Shown one piece after another: positions 8,113-16,049 of a stretch of 39,565 bases of DNA. A program made the translations under genes and the position numbers. The DNA lies in the NCBI GenBank assembly GCA_964534745.1, contig CAZHQW010000030.1:1-39565 (forward strand), written 5' to 3'. The stretch is from G020354785 sp964534745. GTDB lineage: Bacteria; Bacteroidota; Bacteroidia; Bacteroidales; UBA10428. A model generated the notes under the pieces. That model was given only the letters and a program-made list of their open reading frames with translations, was not told the origin of the DNA and ran no database searches. How positions within the stretch are numbered: position 1 is the stretch's first letter; every line of letters starts with the position of its first letter.

Positions 8113-10263
8113 ATGAAGAATTTTCTGATAAATATTATGATTTTTTTATTTTTTGGCGTAGCAGAGGGCCAGTCTTTTATTTCAGGAACGGTCACAAACG
8201 GCAGGGGCGAACCCCTTACCGGCGCCAATATTTATTTAAAAAATACCTATGAAGGATGCACAGCAGACGGGAAGGGAGAGTTCACCCTGGAAACACGGCT
8301 TACGGGCAGCCAGGTTCTAATGGTTAGCTTCATCGGATATGTGAATTACGAAGAAGAGATCGTTTTAGAAAATACTGTTCAAAAATTTGATATAGTTTTA
8401 AAGGAAAGCAGCAACTCCATAGATGCTGCTGTAATAAGCGCCGGATTTTTTGAGGCAAGTGACAAAAAGAAGTCCGTCCTTCTTAAGCCTCTTGACATTG
8501 TCACAACAGCAAATGCCGAGGGTGATATTTACGGTGCGGTTAATACACTTCCGGGAACACAGACGGTGGGTGAGACAGGAAGATTATTTGTGAGAGGGGG
8601 TGCCAGCTATGAAACAAAGACATTTATGGATGGTATGCTTGTCCGGTCACCCTATACATCAGGATTACCTGATATTCCCGTGAGGGGTCGCTTTTCTCCC
8701 TTCCTGTTCAACGGAATGATATTCAGCACAGGCGGTTACTCTGCTGAATACGGACAGGCATTATCATCGGCGCTTATATTGAACACCAATGCGTTGCCTG
8801 AAGAAGACGTTACAGGCATATCGCTCTTATCAGTGGGATGCGGTGCTTCACATACAAAAAGATGGGAAAATACTTCAGTTACCATTTCATCAGATTATTT
8901 TAACCTTGCACCTTATTTCAGGATTATAAATCATAGCCTTGACTGGGTAAAGGAGCCCGAAAGTATAGGAGGGACAATAATGTTCAGGCAAAAGATTAGG
9001 AAAGAGGGCATGATAAAGACGTTCAGCTCTTTGAACAGTTCGGCAAGCAGTTTATACTACACTGATTATAATACGGGCACTGACGACCTGATAAAACTTA
9101 AGGATAAGAATTTTTATTTCAATACTACCTATAATGACATGCTTAATGACAGGTGGATGATCAAGGGAGGCATTGCCTGCACTTATGACGGCGAAAATCT
9201 TAATGTGAACAGTGAAAGTATTAATGATATCCATAAAGCATATCAAAGCCGTCTGACACTGACAAACTTACTTAATGACAATCTTTCATTCAAGTTTGGC
9301 GGTGAAATGCTGTATGACCACTACATGCAGCTCATCAGCAGTCCGGTTAACGACAATAATTATGATTTCGGTTATGGCAATAACATATTATCAGTATTTA
9401 TTGAAACTGATATTAAGGCAGGCAGCAAAGTTGCCGGACGCTTCGGGGTAAGGGCAGAACATTCATCACTGCTCAGTGAATTTACACTGGCGCCCAGAAT
9501 TTCGCTGGCATGCAAGACAGGTAAAAAGAGCCAGGTATCATTTGCCTGGGGCGTGTTTTACCAGTCACCGCGTGATAAGTACCTTGCATATGCTTACCGG
9601 CCGGGTTCAGAGAAAGCTGTTCATTATATATTGAATTACCAGTACAGGCATGAAAAAAGAACTTTTCGAATTGAAGCATATTACAAGGACTATGATAACC
9701 TGGTAAAATATGTAGCTTCAGATGATCCTTATATGTATATCTATAATAGTATTAATAATGCCGGTAGTGGCTATGCAAAAGGGATTGATATATTCTGGAG
9801 GGACATGAAGACGCTGAAGAATGCGGATTACTGGATATCCTATTCCTTTTTAGATACAAAAAGAAATTACGAGGATTTTCCGGTGTCGGCAACTCCGGCA
9901 TTTGTTTCCGATCATAACTTGTCTGTAGTATTTAAGTACTGGATTTCAAAACTCAGCAGCCAGCTAAGTATAACATATAAATATGCAAGTGGCAGGCCCT
10001 ACTATAATCCCAATAATCCTGAATTTCTTGCTGACAGAACAAAAGCATATCAGAATTTGAGCATTAACAGCAGCTACCTTACACAACTGTTCGGGAAGTT
10101 TACAATAATACATTTTTCAGTAAATAACCTGCCCGGATTTGATAACGTCTTTGGTTATACATATAGCAGTGAGCCCGGTGCAGATGATATTTTCGAAGCA
10201 CATCCTGTTAAGCCCTATGCAAAAAGGACATTTATACTGGCAATGTTTATTTCAATAAAATAG
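8113..10263 (+). CDS. TonB-dependent outer membrane receptor with carboxypeptidase-like N-terminal domain
   Basis: 716 residues. A signal peptide covers residues 1-19 (ends AEGQ). A carboxypeptidase-D regulatory-like domain follows at about 20-100 (FISGTVTNGRGEPLTGANIYLKNT...VSFIGY). The plug domain is at about 130-225 (GAVNTLPGTQTVGETGRLFVRGG, GGYSAEYGQALSSALILNT). The rest is a 22-stranded barrel pattern of alternating aromatic and polar residues ending in a C-terminal strand FILAMFISIK. It is shorter than a SusC protein and has no SusD partner, so it belongs to the general TonB receptors. The substrate cannot be read from the sequence. It opens a four-gene unit: the TPR gene begins 27 bases downstream, then a LytS-type kinase and a LytTR regulator. 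That arrangement suggests the receptor is co-expressed with its own sensory system. Confidence 0.9.
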   Translation: MKNFLINIMIFLFFGVAEGQSFISGTVTNGRGEPLTGANIYLKNTYEGCTADGKGEFTLETRLTGSQVLMVSFIGYVNYEEEIVLENTVQKFDIVLKESSNSIDAAVISAGFFEASDKKKSVLLKPLDIVTTANAEGDIYGAVNTLPGTQTVGETGRLFVRGGASYETKTFMDGMLVRSPYTSGLPDIPVRGRFSPFLFNGMIFSTGGYSAEYGQALSSALILNTNALPEEDVTGISLLSVGCGASHTKRWENTSVTISSDYFNLAPYFRIINHSLDWVKEPESIGGTIMFRQKIRKEGMIKTFSSLNSSASSLYYTDYNTGTDDLIKLKDKNFYFNTTYNDMLNDRWMIKGGIACTYDGENLNVNSESINDIHKAYQSRLTLTNLLNDNLSFKFGGEMLYDHYMQLISSPVNDNNYDFGYGNNILSVFIETDIKAGSKVAGRFGVRAEHSSLLSEFTLAPRISLACKTGKKSQVSFAWGVFYQSPRDKYLAYAYRPGSEKAVHYILNYQYRHEKRTFRIEAYYKDYDNLVKYVASDDPYMYIYNSINNAGSGYAKGIDIFWRDMKTLKNADYWISYSFLDTKRNYEDFPVSATPAFVSDHNLSVVFKYWISKLSSQLSITYKYASGRPYYNPNNPEFLADRTKAYQNLSINSSYLTQLFGKFTIIHFSVNNLPGFDNVFGYTYSSEPGADDIFEAHPVKPYAKRTFILAMFISIK

Positions 10264-10290
10264 ATTATTAACTTATAAAACTTATGAATC

Positions 10291-10935
10291 ATGAAAAAAT
10301 TAATACTTAACGCGGTAATTTTTATAACTTTAGGTGTTTACGGACAGGACGGAGTTTATTTTAGCAGTATGAAAAATGCTCTGGATTCAATGAATAATAT
10401 AAGATCACTGGAGGATTTTAATAATATTGCAAACATGTTTCAACGTATAGCAGAGGCTGAAAAAGACAAGTGGCTCCCTTATTATTATACAGGTTATTTA
10501 TATATTATCCTGGGTATAAAGCAGCAGGAGACTGACATGTGTGACCAGTATCTTGATATGGCACAGGAAAATATTGATAAAGCCATGGAGATAGCACCCG
10601 ATGAATCAGAACTCCATACATTACTGGGATTCCTTTACCAGGGAAGGATAATGGCTGACCCACAGTCGAGGGGAGGGACCTATTCACAAAAAGCTGGACA
10701 AGCTTTGGAAAAAGCGATAGAGCTGAATGATAATAATCCCAGGTCCTATTATTTACTGGGTACAAATCTCTATTATACGCCTGAAGCATATGGGGGCGGA
10801 CTGGCAGCAGCTTGCCCTTTACTTGAAATCGCCAGGGAAAAATATGAAAATTTTACTCCTGCCGATAGTATTTCACCCCGCTGGGGAAAAGAATATAACA
10901 GCCAGCTGCTGGAAAAATGCAGGAATAAGGATTGA
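10291..10935 (+). CDS. Exported TPR-like protein paired with the TonB receptor
   Basis: 214 residues. A signal peptide (residues 1-18, ends GVYGQ) has no lipobox, so the protein is probably periplasmic or secreted. The body is all helical with TPR-like repeats: YYTGYLYIILG, ENIDKAMEIAPDESELHTLLGFLY, and ALEKAIELNDNNPRSYYLLG followed by YYTPEAYGGGL. The final part carries two cysteines (CPLLEIA and LEKCRNKD). It resembles the protein at 19883-20665 over most of its length, sharing the pattern A-(I/V)-E-L-x-x-NNPR, LG, YYTP, GGGL in the same order. The protein has no recognised function. Its position between a TonB receptor and a two-component system, plus the sibling in the carotenoid operon, suggests a dedicated small family in this genome. 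Confidence 0.8.
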   Translation: MKKLILNAVIFITLGVYGQDGVYFSSMKNALDSMNNIRSLEDFNNIANMFQRIAEAEKDKWLPYYYTGYLYIILGIKQQETDMCDQYLDMAQENIDKAMEIAPDESELHTLLGFLYQGRIMADPQSRGGTYSQKAGQALEKAIELNDNNPRSYYLLGTNLYYTPEAYGGGLAAACPLLEIAREKYENFTPADSISPRWGKEYNSQLLEKCRNKD

Positions 10936-10966
10936 AATGGTAATTGAACAGTAATTTCTTCGGATC

Positions 10967-12019
10967 ATGAAAATTACAGCTAAAAGAGTTATAAATCACA
11001 TCCTTGCCCTGGTACTCGTATTTTTGATATCATTTTTAATATCATACGGATTCGTGGGCTCAAGATTGCTGAAATCTTCGTATACATTTATTGTCAATAT
11101 AAGCTTCGGTATTATTATTGGTATTTCATTATGGAAGGGTAATGAATACCTGGGAAAATATACTGGGCGGAAACTTGAATGGTCAGAAAATCCTAAAAGG
11201 GCATATTTAAAATCAATTATGTTGTTATTGGGGTACGGGTTTCTTGTGTGCACTTTATACCCTGCCATATACTTTGGGATCATTCTGAAAATACCTATTG
11301 CTGGCTGTATTCGTGTCTGGTTTTATACAGCTTTATCCTGTATCATAGCAGATTACATAATCATTTCAGTTTTCTATATTAATATTATTCTGAAATACTG
11401 GAAAAAATCCATAGAAAATGAGGAAAGACTGAAGCGGGAAAGTGTAACCGCGCAGTACGAGACATTAAAAAACCAGGTAAATCCCCATTTTTTATTCAAC
11501 AGTCTGAATACTTTGTCTACACTGATAACACAAAACCTGGAGGTGGCAGATCATTTTGTCAAGCGCCTTTCGGAAGTATACAGGTATGTGCTGGAGTTTA
11601 AAGACAAGGAGGTTATTGATGTCGCGACAGAACTTAAGTTTATTGATTCATACCTGTATCTGCAGAAAATCAGGTTTGGTGAAAACCTTATTATAAAAAA
11701 CAGGATAAAAGGGGGCAACTTTTACATTGCCCCCCTGACAATACAGATATTGCTTGAAAATGCAATTAAGCATAATATTATCTCAGCTGATAAACCTCTG
11801 ACTATTGAGCTTTATTGTGAGGAATCATATATTGTTGTCGAAAATAAACTGCAAAAAAAGAAAGTACTGGAAAATAAGGAGAAGATAGGATTGAAAAACA
11901 TAAAATCAAGATATGAAGTTCTAAGCGACAGACCTGTTATTGTTGAAGAGTCAGAAAATAAATTTACAGTCAGGGTACCATTATTATATTCATCAAAATA
12001 TGAACACACTGGTAATTGA
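10967..12019 (+). CDS. LytS/YehU-type sensor histidine kinase
   Basis: 350 residues. Four predicted transmembrane helices lie in the first 143 residues (about 10-30, 40-56, 80-108 and 117-143), with no obvious extracellular sensory domain. A short coiled linker follows. The His_kinase domain (PF06580 type) has the phospho-accepting H174 in LKNQVNPHFLFNSLNTLSTL and a compact ATPase domain with the N-box LENAIKHNI and the G-box-like EKIGLKNIKSRYEVLS. It should phosphorylate the LytTR regulator encoded next. The two genes overlap by 20 bases, strong evidence that they are a cognate pair. The signal is unknown, and the membrane region itself may sense it. It starts 31 bases after the TPR gene. 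Confidence 0.94.
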   Translation: MKITAKRVINHILALVLVFLISFLISYGFVGSRLLKSSYTFIVNISFGIIIGISLWKGNEYLGKYTGRKLEWSENPKRAYLKSIMLLLGYGFLVCTLYPAIYFGIILKIPIAGCIRVWFYTALSCIIADYIIISVFYINIILKYWKKSIENEERLKRESVTAQYETLKNQVNPHFLFNSLNTLSTLITQNLEVADHFVKRLSEVYRYVLEFKDKEVIDVATELKFIDSYLYLQKIRFGENLIIKNRIKGGNFYIAPLTIQILLENAIKHNIISADKPLTIELYCEESYIVVENKLQKKKVLENKEKIGLKNIKSRYEVLSDRPVIVEESENKFTVRVPLLYSSKYEHTGN

Positions 12020-12767
12020 GGATGAAAAGCTGGCTGCCCAGAGGCTGGTAGATCTCATCCACAGGTATGACAGCAAAATTAAGGTTATCGGGATTATTGA
12101 TTCTGTAGAGAAGAGCGTTGAGTGGTTCAGGAGCAGTGATCACCCCGAATTTGTTTTTATGGATATCCAGCTGGCGGACGGACTGAGTTTTGAGATTTTT
12201 GAGCAGACTGAGGTACGCAGTCCCGTTATCTTTACCACTGCTTTTGATGAATATACCATAAAAGCTTTTAAAGTCAACAGTGTTGATTACCTGCTGAAGC
12301 CCGTGGATTATGAGGAGCTTGCAGCCGCAATGGAGAAGTTTAAATCCAATTTCGGTCCCACAGTTATTGATGAATATAAGCCAGATATCGAACTTTATGA
12401 CAGGCTGGTAAGCCAGTTTGTCCATCCCTATAAGAACAGATTCGTGGTCAAGGCGGGATTACATATAAGGTCTGTCCCTGTTGATAACATCGATTATTTT
12501 TTTATATGTGAAAAGAGCACATTTATTTGCACAACCGAAGGCAGGAGCTACGCTGTTGATTATTATCTTGACCGCATTGAGCAGCTTGTGGACCAACGGT
12601 TATTTTTCCGCATAAACAGGAAGTTCATTATTTCTATAAATGCAGTAAGGGATATTATCGCATATTCGAACAGCCGGCTAAAGATCGTGCTTAATAATCC
12701 GCCTGAAGAAGAAGCTATTGTGAGCAGGGAGAAAGTGAAGGATTTTAAGATATGGCTTGACAGGTAA
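12000..12767 (+). CDS. LytTR-family response regulator
   Basis: 255 residues from the ATG at 12000. An in-frame upstream start at 11940 exists but would add a non-conserved 20-residue extension lying wholly inside the kinase gene, so the later start is taken. The receiver domain is MNTLVIEDEKLAAQRL (acidic pair at E7/D8), phospho-acceptor D55 in FMDIQLADG, TTAFDEYTIKAF, and K100 in LLKPVDY. The LytTR DNA-binding domain occupies about 145-255, with FVVKAGLHIRSVPVDNIDYF, FFRINRKFIISINAV and a C-terminal DFKIWLD. This is the usual partner of LytS/YehU-type kinases and binds direct-repeat operators. The next gene converges from the other strand only 7 bases away. Candidate targets are its own receptor operon or the adjacent carotenoid genes; this is inference. 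Confidence 0.95.
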   Translation: MNTLVIEDEKLAAQRLVDLIHRYDSKIKVIGIIDSVEKSVEWFRSSDHPEFVFMDIQLADGLSFEIFEQTEVRSPVIFTTAFDEYTIKAFKVNSVDYLLKPVDYEELAAAMEKFKSNFGPTVIDEYKPDIELYDRLVSQFVHPYKNRFVVKAGLHIRSVPVDNIDYFFICEKSTFICTTEGRSYAVDYYLDRIEQLVDQRLFFRINRKFIISINAVRDIIAYSNSRLKIVLNNPPEEEAIVSREKVKDFKIWLDR

Positions 12768-12774
12768 ACCACTA

Positions 12775-13629
12775 TTACAATGAATTCAGATATTCTTCAA
12801 CATCCTTCATCAGCCACATGGGTGTTGATGTAGCTCCGCATATACCTACACTTTCATTGCGGGCGAACCATTTTTTTTCTATTTCCATTACGGAGCTTAT
12901 GAAATAGCTATCAGGATTATGCTTTTTACATTCATTATATAGCACTTTGCCGTTTGATGAGTTCTTTCCTGCTATAAGAATTATTTTGTTATGGTTGAGG
13001 GCAAAGGTTTTTATTTCTTTTTGCCTGTTATATACTTTTTTGCATATGGTATTGTGCACTTTAACCTTTACCCCTTTGCTTTTTAAAGAATCGACAATTT
13101 CAAGGAAGCTGTTAATATCTTTTGTGGTCTGGCTGAAGAGCGTTAACTCCTTCGGCAGTCCGTTTATTTTCTTAAGTTCGTCAATGTTTTCGAATACCGT
13201 TGCCTTATTGTCAATTTGTCCGGTCAGCCCTATAATCTCAGGATGGTTATGTTTCCCGAATATATATATAATCTCATTGTTTTTATGAGCTTTTTTTATA
13301 AGCTTCTGTAGTCTGATAATAATGGGACATGTGGCGTCGATAATTTCATTTTTGTTCCGCCGGGCGAGGTCGTAGCTTTGCGGCGGCTCGCCATGGGCCC
13401 TGAATAGAATCCTGGAATTCCTGATTTTTTGCAGTTCATCATAGTGTATAATTTTGAGTCCCTCTTTTTCAAGCCTTGCTATTTCTTCCTCGTTATGAAC
13501 AAGCTCTCCCAGGCAATATAATTCATGCTTTTCCCCAAGTGTATCCTCTGCTTTGGTAATGGCCATGGTCACCCCGTAACAGTAGCCTGAATTAATATCT
13601 ATCTCAGTTTTAAGATTCAGCTTTTTCAT
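12775..13629 (-). CDS. ispH: 4-hydroxy-3-methylbut-2-enyl diphosphate reductase (IspH/LytB)
   Basis: Fe-S enzyme of the last MEP-pathway step, making IPP and DMAPP; 284 residues, normal length. The three cluster cysteines are C17 (NSGYCYGV), C101 (DATCPIII) and C196 (NTICKK). The substrate-binding histidines are H45, H79 (FRAHGEPP) and H129, and the catalytic glutamate is E131 (HPEIIGLTGQ). QTTKDI, SSNGK and GICGATSTP complete the active site. The N-terminal motif reads YCYGVTM where most relatives have FCFGV, a mild divergence. It is the last gene of crtI-crtB-ispH, overlapping crtB by 4 bases. This suggests it supplies isoprenoid precursors for the pigment operon. Whether it is the only ispH of the genome cannot be told from here. 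Confidence 0.95.
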   Translation of the reverse strand: MKKLNLKTEIDINSGYCYGVTMAITKAEDTLGEKHELYCLGELVHNEEEIARLEKEGLKIIHYDELQKIRNSRILFRAHGEPPQSYDLARRNKNEIIDATCPIIIRLQKLIKKAHKNNEIIYIFGKHNHPEIIGLTGQIDNKATVFENIDELKKINGLPKELTLFSQTTKDINSFLEIVDSLKSKGVKVKVHNTICKKVYNRQKEIKTFALNHNKIILIAGKNSSNGKVLYNECKKHNPDSYFISSVMEIEKKWFARNESVGICGATSTPMWLMKDVEEYLNSL

Positions 13630-14459
13630 ATCAGGTTCAGTTTATGTCTGATATAACATTTTATCAATAATAAAGTTTTCCTGAGATTGGTTATCCTTAT
13701 TCGTCTTTCGATAAGGTTCTCGGCTCTAATTTTTTTTATTTTTGCGAAAAGGGTCATGTAGTAGCAGTATATAAGATATATCCCGAGCCTTGTGTCTTTC
13801 CTGATATTTTTAATCCCGGGTCTGGCTTTGTTAAAGTCATCCTGTATATCTTTTTCAATACCCTGCTTGTCGTGTGATGAGAAATTATTAAAGTCTATGC
13901 CCGGGAAATATACCCTGCCTCTCTCCTTGAAGTCGGCCCTGATATCACGCAGGAAATTAACTTTCTGAAAAGCTTCGCCAAGCTTACGTGCGTAATATTT
14001 AAGTTTTTCATATCCGTCTTCATCGTTTTTGTAAAATATTTTCAGGCACATTAGTCCGACTACCTCTGCTGAGCCGTTGACATATTCCTTGAACTGGGAT
14101 TTATTATAATCATGTTTGTGCAGATCCATCTCCATGCTGTTAAGGAAGGCGTCTATAAGCTCTTTTTCTATGTCATATTCATTAACAACATACTGAAAGC
14201 TGTGCAAAATCGGATTGCTGCTTATTTTTTTATTTATGGCCTCATACGTGTCCTCCCTGAACTTTTCAAGCAGCTCATGCCGGTTAAAATCAAAGAAGCT
14301 GTCCACAATTTCATCGGCAAACCTAACATATCCGTATATGGCATATATCTGATCCCTGTACTTTCTGTTCAGCACCCTTATACCTGTCGAGAAGGAGGTG
14401 CTGTAATTAGCAGCAGTAATTTTACTGCATTTAAGTGCGGTTTTAAGATAAAGGTCCAT
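13626..14459 (-). CDS. crtB: Phytoene/squalene synthase family protein (phytoene synthase)
   Basis: 277 residues. It condenses two prenyl diphosphates head to head (two GGPP to phytoene if it is a true CrtB). The first aspartate-rich motif is RFADEIVD (D49, D53). The second is NFLRDIRADFKERGRVYFP (D172, D176). The helical core between them, including EYVNGSAEVVGLMCLKIF, is typical of the trans-isoprenyl diphosphate synthases, head-to-head class. It overlaps crtI by 17 bases upstream and ispH by 4 bases downstream, so the three are one translationally coupled operon. The C40 assignment (rather than C30 dehydrosqualene synthase) rests on the nearby cruF and CrtD-like genes, not on a residue I can point to. 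No crtE (GGPP synthase) is in the window. Confidence 0.94.
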   Translation of the reverse strand: MDLYLKTALKCSKITAANYSTSFSTGIRVLNRKYRDQIYAIYGYVRFADEIVDSFFDFNRHELLEKFREDTYEAINKKISSNPILHSFQYVVNEYDIEKELIDAFLNSMEMDLHKHDYNKSQFKEYVNGSAEVVGLMCLKIFYKNDEDGYEKLKYYARKLGEAFQKVNFLRDIRADFKERGRVYFPGIDFNNFSSHDKQGIEKDIQDDFNKARPGIKNIRKDTRLGIYLIYCYYMTLFAKIKKIRAENLIERRIRITNLRKTLLLIKCYIRHKLNLI

Positions 14460-15927
14460 ATTTGTTAATTATTCGTTCCAGAACCAGTCTTGAACTGATA
14501 ATTGCCATCGGCAGTCCCGTTCCCGGCACCGTTGAAGAACCTACATAAAAGGTATTATCGAATACCTCGTCATAGTTCCTGGGGCGGAATCCTCCTATCT
14601 GTCCGAAGTTGTGTGCCAGTCCGAGTCCGCTCCCCTTGTAAAGGTCGAACATTTGCTGCCAGTTGACGGGTGTTTTGATGGCCCTGGCAACAGTTGCCGC
14701 TTTAATGTCAAAGTTAATACGGCGTGAAAGGTCAGTTATAATGTTATCTGCAACCTCATCCCTGTCATCCCAGTGCTGCCTGAACATGAGATTGGGAACG
14801 GGACACAGGATAAAAAGGCTCTCACAGCCTTCAGGTGCCGATTCCTTGTTTATATGCGATGCCAGGTTAACATAATAGTAGGGCCTGTCAAGGCCTGCAC
14901 CATTTTTAAAAATCCTGTCCGAGTAGTCTTTCAAGTTTGTTCCCAGAAAATAGTTATGGTGGTACAGGTTATTTATTTTGGCTTTAATACCAAGGTAAAT
15001 GGTAAACGGGGCCATGGACCACTTCATTCTTGCCAGCCTCCTGTCACTGTATTTTCTTCTTTTAAATATTTTATTTCTAAATAGTGCTGCATCTGCGTTT
15101 ATAATAAATATATCGGCTTCATGGGCATTCCCATTGAGGTCCACAAGTTGGGTTAATCTGCCGTTTTTTGTCCTGTAATCAACAATGCACGTATTATAAT
15201 TTATTTTAACGTCCTGGCTTTCCAGGATTTTCACAAGGCTCCTGACAATTCTGTACATTCCCCCGTCAACATAGTGATAACCGTCATGTATCAGCTCGGT
15301 ATAGTTCAATACATTATAGACGGCCATAGTATCAAACGGTGTACTGCCAAGGAAGAAAGCGACAAGAGACATTATTGTGCGCACTTCATATGAGGAAAAG
15401 TATTTGCATACTTCCTGCCACATGTTATAATAAAGCCTTGGAGTGAATTTCAGGGGCACTTTCATTAGTTTCATGAGGAAATCCGCTGTCGAGTTGAAAT
15501 TTGATTTAATAATAAGGGGATTGGTGATCTCATAAAATTTCCCGGCAGAGGCAAGGAACCTGTCCAGTTTCATTCTAAACTGCGGTTCGATGTCGCTGAA
15601 CTGTCCTGCCAGTTTGTCAAGGTCTTTATATATGTGGTATGTTCTTTTGCTGCCGCTAAAATTGACGGCATAAAGGGGTTCAAGCTGCTTAAGGGTAAAA
15701 GGGAGTTTCAGGTTACAGTCATTCATTAATTCATCAAATTCATAGCTCATGCTGAAGAACGTCGGTCCGATGTCAAACCTGAAGCCATCTACGGCAAGCT
15801 CATTCAGGCGGCCTCCCGCCTTGCTGTGCTGTTCGACCATCTGCACTTTGTATCCCCTCTTCACCAGTCTCAGTGCTGTCGCCAGCCCTCCCAGTCCGGT
15901 CCCTACTATAAGAACATTTTTACCCAT
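14443..15927 (-). CDS. crtI: Phytoene desaturase (CrtI family)
   Basis: 494 residues, the usual length. FAD-binding Rossmann motif VGTGLGGL at residues 8-15 has the ribose-binding E32 and GGRLNEL behind it. The substrate-channel region GFRFDIGPTFFSM follows. The C-terminal signature FYVGSSTVPGTGLPMAIISSRLV is diagnostic for CrtI-type carotene desaturases. Predicted to introduce the four double bonds taking phytoene to lycopene at the membrane surface. It is the first gene of the minus-strand operon, and crtB starts 17 bases inside its 3' end. The ATG at 15927 sits 4 residues before the FAD strand, as in the family. A TAnnTTTG-like promoter element lies just upstream. It differs from the paralogue at 16050, whose C-terminal signature has HPGGGIPL instead of VPGTGLPM. 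Confidence 0.94.
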   Translation of the reverse strand: MGKNVLIVGTGLGGLATALRLVKRGYKVQMVEQHSKAGGRLNELAVDGFRFDIGPTFFSMSYEFDELMNDCNLKLPFTLKQLEPLYAVNFSGSKRTYHIYKDLDKLAGQFSDIEPQFRMKLDRFLASAGKFYEITNPLIIKSNFNSTADFLMKLMKVPLKFTPRLYYNMWQEVCKYFSSYEVRTIMSLVAFFLGSTPFDTMAVYNVLNYTELIHDGYHYVDGGMYRIVRSLVKILESQDVKINYNTCIVDYRTKNGRLTQLVDLNGNAHEADIFIINADAALFRNKIFKRRKYSDRRLARMKWSMAPFTIYLGIKAKINNLYHHNYFLGTNLKDYSDRIFKNGAGLDRPYYYVNLASHINKESAPEGCESLFILCPVPNLMFRQHWDDRDEVADNIITDLSRRINFDIKAATVARAIKTPVNWQQMFDLYKGSGLGLAHNFGQIGGFRPRNYDEVFDNTFYVGSSTVPGTGLPMAIISSRLVLERIINKYGPLS

Positions 15928-16049
15928 CTTTTATCATACTGTTTTGCCAGGTCACAAAATTACACTATAAAATTATTTGAAATAAGTTTAAACCTTATTT
16001 ATTAGATACTGCAAATCTAAAAATTTGATATATTTTTATCGGATTTTTA
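15928..16049. promoter_or_regulatory. Divergent promoter region between the two carotenoid operons
   Basis: 122 AT-rich bases between the starts of crtI (-) and the crtD-like gene (+). On the minus strand TAATTTTG (15955-15962) matches the Bacteroidota -7 consensus TAnnTTTG and would give a leader of about 20 bases for crtI. On the plus strand TATATTTT (16029-16036) is one mismatch from it. Neither has a clear TTTG -33 element. An interrupted palindrome (AATAAG at 15981-15986, CTTATT at 15994-15999) lies between them. It is a possible operator, but AT-rich sequence makes this uncertain. Confidence 0.5.

Noticed and set aside
11940..11999. Extended start for the LytTR regulator
   Set aside because: It adds 20 residues with no match to receiver domains and lies inside the kinase gene; MNTLVIEDE at 12000 is the normal receiver start.
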